From Welwitschia mirabilis (taxonomy: Eukaryota; Gnetophyta; Gnetopsida; Welwitschiales): a stretch of 38,865 bases of DNA. Location of the stretch: assembly GCA_051453625.1 (NCBI GenBank), contig JBOZIK010000001.1:94614050-94652914 (forward strand). Direction: 5' to 3'. Below the pieces are notes generated by a model that worked only from the letters and a program-made list of their open reading frames with translations, ran no database searches and had not been told where the DNA came from. Position 1 is the stretch's first letter, and every line of letters starts with the position of its first letter. The translations under genes were made by a program, and so were the position numbers. Positions 34,131-38,865 of this stretch are shown piece after piece.

Positions 34131-34420
34131 ACTTTACTTGATCATCTTTTAAACTTGACTTGTGTATTACTTTATAAAATATCATATTTGGTTTTATACC
34201 TAGATATTTATAAGTGGTAAGATTCGATTCACCCAATCTTGAGACATTCCCATGTCTATGGACTATATTTATAGGAAGATACCTTGTTTCTTATCTTGTT
34301 TTTTTAAATGGTGGTTAAATATTTAGTTATCTGGAAGTGTTATTTTTTGTCTTTTACTTTACTTATTTATCTTAGTCTTTTTTAAGTTTGTGATCCTATG
34401 AGAATTATCTTTTATGTTCA

Positions 34421-34466
34421 AAAAAAAAAGAAAGAAAGAAAGAAAGAAAGAAAAGAAAAGAAAAGT
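34421..34466 (+). repeat. A-run and GAAA/GAAAA microsatellite
   Basis: Simple purine repeat. A (281-302) and C (20512-20566) have A-rich tracts at the same place on their element strand. Confidence 0.95.
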
Positions 34467-35050
34467 GAAAAGCATGATGTCCTATCACAAGTACACTGGG
34501 ACAAATATTTCTGAGAGGAGCCTTTAGTAGTGTAATATGGTAGCTGTGGAAACTCCATTAGGGGGTCAGTTAGCCATACTTTGTGGGTTCTTACTCCTTT
34601 GATAGTGGTTGCATTCCCCTCATCATGACAAAATAAATATAACTTTTAGTATTCTCACTTGATTATTTCACTTCTAGAGATTTCAGTGATTTTGTAGGTA
34701 GAAATAAATGAATCCATTTTTAAGTAACTTTTGATTTTGACCTTCATTGTTCTACACAATTGAAACCTTGGGTATTGCCATAACCACTACCTTTTTTAAT
34801 GAACTTTATGAATTAATAGATTTTGTCATGCATATTTACTCAGGTGATGTTGTAATGTTTTCCTTTGGAGTTTGTTACGTTAGTACTTAGAATAGGTAAA
34901 CAATCTTTTCCTTGTTCCTTGTGTCTATTTTTCCTCTTCCTTTCTTCTGTTTTCTTGTTTACTATTTTCTAGCCATTTTCGCATTTTTCTTTTTCCTTTG
35001 TACTTTTCCTTTTCATTAGTTTAGGCAATTCGGGACGCATTGCATATTTT

Positions 35051-35060
35051 AAGTGGAGGG
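35051..35060 (+). other. Internal polypurine-like tract of D
   Basis: AAGTGGAGGG, about 470 bases before the LTR-proximal PPT. It nearly repeats the PPT itself and has a counterpart in C (17161-17170). Confidence 0.6.
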
Positions 35061-35306
35061 CATGACACACATATTTTCAGTATTTCTGATACAAATTTTT
35101 TTCGAGTATAAGAAATTATTATTATAGGTCCTTCTTTTGAAATAGTTACTGATACAATATTTATTGATTAGTACATGATTATCTTTATATCTAATTATTT
35201 ATCACAGTGAGGATCTATTTATCAGTATTATTTAATTAAAAAGATATTTGATTTCTGTCACAAGTTCCAGTCTTGAAAATATTTTGAGGAGCCTGTCATC
35301 TCCATT

Positions 35307-35334
35307 ATCATCTAGATGACATACTAGATGATTG
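35307..35334. repeat. CATC/GATG palindromic box in 3' UTR of D
   Basis: ATCATCTAGATGAC, directly followed by TACTAGATGATTGA. It aligns with the perfect palindrome of C at 17049. Confidence 0.85.
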
Positions 35335-35519
35335 ATTTCACTGATGCTTCATAGATATTTTTATTTAGTTTTTGAATTTTTAGAAATGTAATCTACCTTT
35401 GTTATATGCTTCAAATCTTTTTCAGATCCTTTCTTTAGATATTCTAGCTGTTTTTATTATTTAAAAATTGGCTCATAAATATGGTTTACTACCTGGTTTT
35501 ATTAGAGACTGATAAGGCT

Positions 35520-35532
35520 GAGTGGGAGGCTA
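35520..35532 (+). other. Element D polypurine tract
   Basis: GAGTGGGAGGCTA immediately precedes the 3' LTR start, matching that of C. Confidence 0.88.
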
Positions 35533-35971
35533 TATTATGCTGCTAACTTATGTGTATTTGATAGGGTATTTTAAGTTGTTTTATAAATGAATTAACAGAT
35601 AAATGCTTAATTCTTATGATAATCAAGAACCGAGATGAAGAGAATAAAAACATGCAATTTCCAGATAAATTACAAGCATTCCATGCAAATATGGATAAAT
35701 TATATTTTCTGATAATAATTTTCACAAACAACAAGCAATCAAACTGACTGAAGATTAAGAAAAGTCTATCATCCACCTCATTTCCTAGAGGTTAATAGTG
35801 AAAGACATCTCAAACAGGGTGATAACAAGTTCACATGCAGTTGATGAGCAGTTAGACTGAAAGCTAAACAGATATCACATTATCAGTCCTCATCATCTCC
35901 TCCTTCATCCGGATGACCATAAAGATAATACTATTCTCTCATATTTCTATCAAATATTTTCTTGAGTTGGT

Positions 35972-36017
35972 GCTACTTTATTGCAACTTTACTTGCTACT
36001 TTATTGCAACTTTACTT
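35972..36017 (+). repeat. Perfect 23-bp tandem duplication in 3' LTR of D
   Basis: GCTACTTTATTGCAACTTTA with three more bases occurs twice, at 35972-35994 and 35995-36017. The 5' LTR has one copy, so the duplication arose after insertion. Confidence 0.93.
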
Positions 36018-36076
36018 TACATGTTAGCTAGGGTTTTCTCCTCTACTTCTCTGTCAGTTTCCCTTTCTTTTCTGTC

Positions 36077-36084
36077 TATAAATA
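36077..36084 (+). promoter_or_regulatory. Element D 3' LTR TATA box
   Basis: TATAAATA, about 545 bases into the LTR, in the same context as the box in the LTR of B. Confidence 0.7.
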
Positions 36085-36314
36085 AAGGTCTTCTCCTTGA
36101 TCACTAATCATCTTCGATAGTACTTGATATACTCATGATAGGAGATCTTAGGATCAGAGAATCATCCAATGATTACAGAGAGATGTTCCCTTGGTGTTGG
36201 GCAACGTTTTCTTCATTAAGAAATGGATACTTTGTAATGCAGATGATTTTATGCTTTTTAATATGAATTATTCTTTTTGTTCAATATATGCAAGAACTTA
36301 TCCCTTATAGTTTA

Positions 36315-36324
36315 NNNNNNNNNN
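36315..36324. other. Assembly gap (10 N) in the 3' LTR of D
   Basis: The 5' LTR has about 60 bases between the same flanks (CATAGTTTA and AGGTTGAGC), so the gap is undersized. Confidence 0.95.
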
Positions 36325-36612
36325 AGGTTGAGCTTAATTAGTTTAGGTGCATCATTGTTTCTTTTCAGAGATTAGTTTTTCATAAATAGATTTTATTTTC
36401 AATTCCATGCATTGAAATTTATTTTAGTAGATAAGGATTAGATATTTATATCTCAAAATCAACTCTATTATTTCTATACTATTGGCCTTCGATGGAATTA
36501 TGATATTCAGAGTACTCCCAACTATATTAGTGTGCGGTGTTTGTGCATGTTATTTGTAATTAATAGGATTTAGATCAAAGCATGAAACATTGCATAAAGA
36601 TGCACTGCAACC

Positions 36613-36617
36613 ATCAA
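36613..36617. repeat. Target-site duplication of D, right copy
   Basis: ATCAA, partner of GTCAA at 30149-30153. If the LTR is taken to end one base later, a 4-bp TCAA match remains. Confidence 0.8.
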
Positions 36618-36880
36618 CTTGCATTTGATATGCTTAAGAAAAACATTTCTTTTAAATCTATTATCATGGGTCCCGATTGAACTAAAGATTTTAAACCCAT
36701 GTGTGACAAGTAATACTATTATTGATGGGGTTCTTGGCTAAAAATATAAAAATAGATTTAAAGTCATATCTTATTTTAGTAAAACTTTGTCCAAAGTCCA
36801 ATACAGCTACACTACTACTAAAAGAAAAATGTTATCATCATCTTTTTCCTTGATCATTAGTGCGACATCAACTTAGATGT
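36613..36880 (+). pseudogene. Element B, part 3: RT end and RNase H start
   Basis: After removal of D, the DWIYLCQ of part 2 joins LAFDMLKKNISFKSIIMGPD here, then FKPMCDK (the catalytic Asp region of RNase H), YFSKTLSKVQYSYTTTKRKM (Glu position occupied by Lys) and a decayed SSSFSLI. Similarity to RNase H of A stops near 36880 and an LTR fragment begins, so the rest of RH, IN and the 3' end of B are missing. Confidence 0.88.
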
Positions 36881-36885
36881 ATTTG

Positions 36886-37458
36886 ATAGTACCTGACATT
36901 CTCATGATAGGAGATCTTAGGACTGGAGAACCATCCAGCAATTACAGAGAGATGTTCCCTTAGTGTTGGGTGGTGTTTCTTTCGTTGAGAAATGACTACT
37001 TTGTAATGCAGATGCTTTTATGCTTTTAATATGAATTACCCCTTTTTGTTCAATATTTGTAGGAACTTATCCCTCATAGTTTATGTTGTTTAAGATTTAT
37101 GACAGGTTTCTTTGATTATATAGATTATGAAGGCAGCCTTTGTCAAGGTTGATCTTGATTAGATTAGTTGCATTATTATTTCAATTTCATAGATTAGTTT
37201 TTTATTGTTATTCCAATTTTGTAGAATAGTTTTGCATCATTATTTTAATTTCATGCATTGTAGTTTAATTCAGTAGATTAAGGTTACATATTTCTTTTCT
37301 CGAAATCAACTCTTTATTATCCATATTAGTGTTCTTCGATAGAATTATGACATTCGGATCACTATGACTATACTAGCATGCTATATTTGTGTATCTTATT
37401 TGTAATTAATAGGATTTAAATCAAGGTGTAAAACATTACATGAATTCGCACCACAACA
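36886..37458 (+). repeat. Element E 5' LTR, inner half
   Basis: It aligns with 36113-36612 of D and includes the conserved CTCATAGTTTATGTTG block at 37074. It ends GCACCACAACA at 37458. Confidence 0.9.
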
Positions 37459-37461
37459 AAT

Positions 37462-37480
37462 TGGCACCGTTTCCAGGGAA
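37462..37480 (+). other. Element E primer-binding site
   Basis: TGGCACCGTTTCCAGGGAA begins four bases after the LTR end; the best-preserved plus-strand PBS here and a clear Athila-type (Asp-tRNA) site. Confidence 0.93.
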
Positions 37481-37944
37481 GGATGCTTGGAAATAGAGAG
37501 TTGTCATTTCTTTGGTGGATATTCTAAATGTTTACTACAATAGCGGTATACCAGTACTCTATAAGTATTTTATTTTAGTTTTAACATTTTACTAACCACT
37601 GACATCCCTTTCGTCGTCCAAACATCACAGTCAGATGACTATTCCCTTTTCTACTTTCCCTCATTCTATGGTTTTTTGTGTCTTTTGTCTCTATAGTCCA
37701 GGTTATCGTTTGGACAACCTACAGGACAACACTTTCTAAGAACTAAAACTAAATGGTAAACATATAAAAAGGTGAAAAATACCAGAGAGAGAGGTAGTTC
37801 ATTGTAGAAAATATCTGAAAAGATTTGCTAAATTTTGAAATTAAAAATCAAAATAGACTAGGTATGTAAACTTTAAAATTTCTTGAAATTTCTAATTTTA
37901 ATTCTGCAAAAGAGTCTGATTTTAATTTTGAGAAATCTAATACC
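37481..37944 (+). promoter_or_regulatory. Element E 5' leader
   Basis: It contains two inverted repeats: GTCGTCC at 37613 with CAGATGAC at 37632, and GTCCA at 37696 with TGGAC at 37711. It has the AGAGAGAG block (37782-37792) and an ATTTTGAAATT region before gag, as in D. Confidence 0.87.
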
Positions 37945-38346
37945 ATGTCAAAATCTCACCAAAAACAACCTATCTCACCGAATCCAACCCCTATCTTTGG
38001 AACTATTACCCCTACTCCTCATGCGACTCTAAGAGATCTCATAGCAAATAAAATACTTAAAATTCAAAAACATTTTGACTTACCTCTAGGTGATGATGTG
38101 GAACTTAAAAACTTAAATTCCTATCCTACCTTTCAAGGAGATCCTGATGAAGACCCTCTACCTCACATCACTAAAATTGAACAACTCATTGTTACTTTCA
38201 GAAATGGTAAAAAACGCATAACTGATAGAACATACATGGTCATTTTTCCCATCACATTATGAGATAAAACTAAACTTTGGCTTAGAACAATCCCTCATAA
38301 GAGCCTAAAATCTTGGAGCCAAGTTCAAGAAGCCTTTATCAAAAGA
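37945..38346 (+). pseudogene. Element E gag, 5' part
   Basis: ATG 37945 opens 105 codons to 38262: MSKSHQKQ, then TLRDLIANKILKIQKHFDLP, GDDVELKNLNSYPTF, EDPLPHI and DRTYMVIF. This copy lacks the codon-10 stop; it is two codons shorter at that place. After the TGA at 38260 the same frame continues LWLRTIPHKSLKSWSQVQEA to the gap. It is the most intact gag N-terminus in the window. Confidence 0.9.
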
Positions 38347-38446
38347 NNNNNNNNNNNNNNNNNNNNNNNNNNNNNNNNNNNNNNNNNNNNNNNNNNNNNN
38401 NNNNNNNNNNNNNNNNNNNNNNNNNNNNNNNNNNNNNNNNNNNNNN
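38347..38446. other. Assembly gap (100 N)
   Basis: Left flank is gag, right flank is the end of an LTR: the element order jumps back, as at 7888 and 25732. Confidence 0.97.
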
Positions 38447-38865
38447 CTTATTTATAATTAATAGGATTGAGATCAAAGAGTGAAACATTGCATAAATACA
38501 CACCGCAACAAATTGGTATCGTTGCCAGGAAGGCTGCTTGGAAATCGAGAGTTATCATTACTTCGGTGGATATTCCAGATATTCGCTGTAGCATCGGTGT
38601 ACCAGTATCCTTTGTAAGTATTTTTATTTTAGTTTTTAATTTTTACTAACCACTGACGTCCCTTTTGTCATCCAGACATCATAGTTGGATGAAAAATCCC
38701 TTTTCTGCTTTTCCTTATTTTATGTTTTTCTGTGTTTTTTGCTTCTATCATCTCAGGTACCATCTGGATGATATACAGGATGATGCACAGGATAGCACTA
38801 AAATTGAATGTTTAAGATCAGAAAAGGTGAAAAATACTAGAGAGAGTGACAATTCATTACAGAAA
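38447..38865 (+). mobile_element. LTR end, PBS and leader of a further element (E2)
   Basis: LTR tail 38447-38510 (ends CACCGCAACA), PBS 38514-38530 (TGGTATCGTTGCCAGGA) and leader to the window edge, with CATC/GATG motifs at 38668-38692 and 38757-38785. It is similar to but not identical with E. The 60-codon ORF reading across LTR and PBS (38467-38649) is not a gene. Confidence 0.87.

Larger units (their letters stand above)
34131..35519 (+). other. Element D 3' UTR
   Basis: Non-coding. It matches A 1-1215 inverted and parts of C 16860-17170 and 20040-20880, and lacks the extra-ORF region of C. It contains a GAAA microsatellite, an internal polypurine tract at 35051-35060 and the palindromic box at 35307-35334. 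Confidence 0.87.
30154..36612 (+). mobile_element. Element D: gag-PR-only Athila-type element nested in B
   Basis: 6.5-kb element with two LTRs, PPT and 5-bp target duplication, in the same orientation as B. Inside are leader, gag and PR, then an abrupt jump at about 33960-34030 to the last codons of IN and the 3' UTR. RT, RH and almost all of IN are absent, about 2.4 kb relative to A. It could only move with enzymes from another copy if the deletion predates insertion. LTR comparison over the first 118 aligned bases shows about 10 differences, 9 of them transitions. Confidence 0.93.
35533..36612 (+). repeat. Element D 3' LTR
   Basis: 1,080 bases as assembled, including a 10-N gap at 36315-36324 where the 5' LTR has about 60 bases. 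It starts TATTATGCTGCTAACTT; every difference from the 5' LTR start is a transition. It ends GCACTGCAACC, then ATCAA. TATA box at 36077-36084. CATC/GATG box CTTCATCCGGATGACC at 35904-35919. Confidence 0.92.
36886..38346 (+). mobile_element. Element E: partial LTR, PBS, leader, gag start
   Basis: Plus-strand element of the A/D family. Its LTR lacks the outer half: similarity begins at a point corresponding to 36113 in the LTR of D. LTR 36886-37458, PBS 37462-37480, leader to 37944, gag to the 100-N gap. No target duplication is visible at the left junction with B, which indicates a deletion joining the two. Confidence 0.88.

Overview
This window is non-genic, transposable-element-filled nuclear DNA of a flowering plant. 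It is AT-rich, split by ten runs of N, and no intact host gene was found on either strand. Almost everything derives from Ty3/gypsy LTR retrotransposons of the Athila type. The diagnostics are a primer-binding site resembling the Asp-tRNA-primed Athila site (about TGGCACCGTTGCCAGGGAA), LTRs of about 1 kb, the order gag, protease (PR), reverse transcriptase (RT), RNase H (RH), integrase (IN), and a long 3' untranslated region after IN. One stretch is a Ty1/copia relic. All copies are decayed, and most differences seen between copies are transitions.

Layout, left to right. (1) Element A, minus strand, 1-7887: 3' UTR, IN, RH, RT, PR, gag, leader, PBS and the inner part of its 5' LTR; its 3' LTR lies left of the window. 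(2) A second minus-strand leader, PBS and partial LTR, 7988-8868. (3) A copia RT/RH relic on the plus strand, 8880-10190. (4) About 0.8 kb unassigned. (5) Element B, plus strand, the oldest Athila copy. It starts near 10987 and is broken into three pieces: 10987-15750, 29041-30153 and 36613-36880. (6) Element C, minus strand, 15751-29040, inserted in B between PR and RT; the 5-bp target duplication is AAAAT/AAAGT. (7) Element D, plus strand, 30154-36612, inserted in B at the RT/RH junction; its target duplication is GTCAA/ATCAA. (8) Element E, plus strand, 36886-38346: partial LTR, PBS, leader and start of gag. It is followed past a 100-N gap by another LTR end, PBS and leader (38447-38865).

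The main result is the nesting: B is one element cut twice, and removing C and D makes its protein similarity run on from gag through PR, RT and into RH. D has lost RT, RH and IN and keeps only gag-PR between two LTRs. C has an extra decayed ORF between IN and the 3' LTR (the envelope position) carrying a three-copy heptad repeat, a partial gag-PR duplication, and a foreign higher-GC insert in RT. Shared non-coding structure across copies includes a CATC/GATG palindromic motif in LTRs, leaders and 3' UTRs, leader inverted repeats, a second internal polypurine tract, and an identical stop codon at gag codon 10 in A, C and D.

All family assignments come from reading translations by eye; no database search was run, and boundaries not marked by a PBS, LTR end or target duplication are good to about 20-50 bases.
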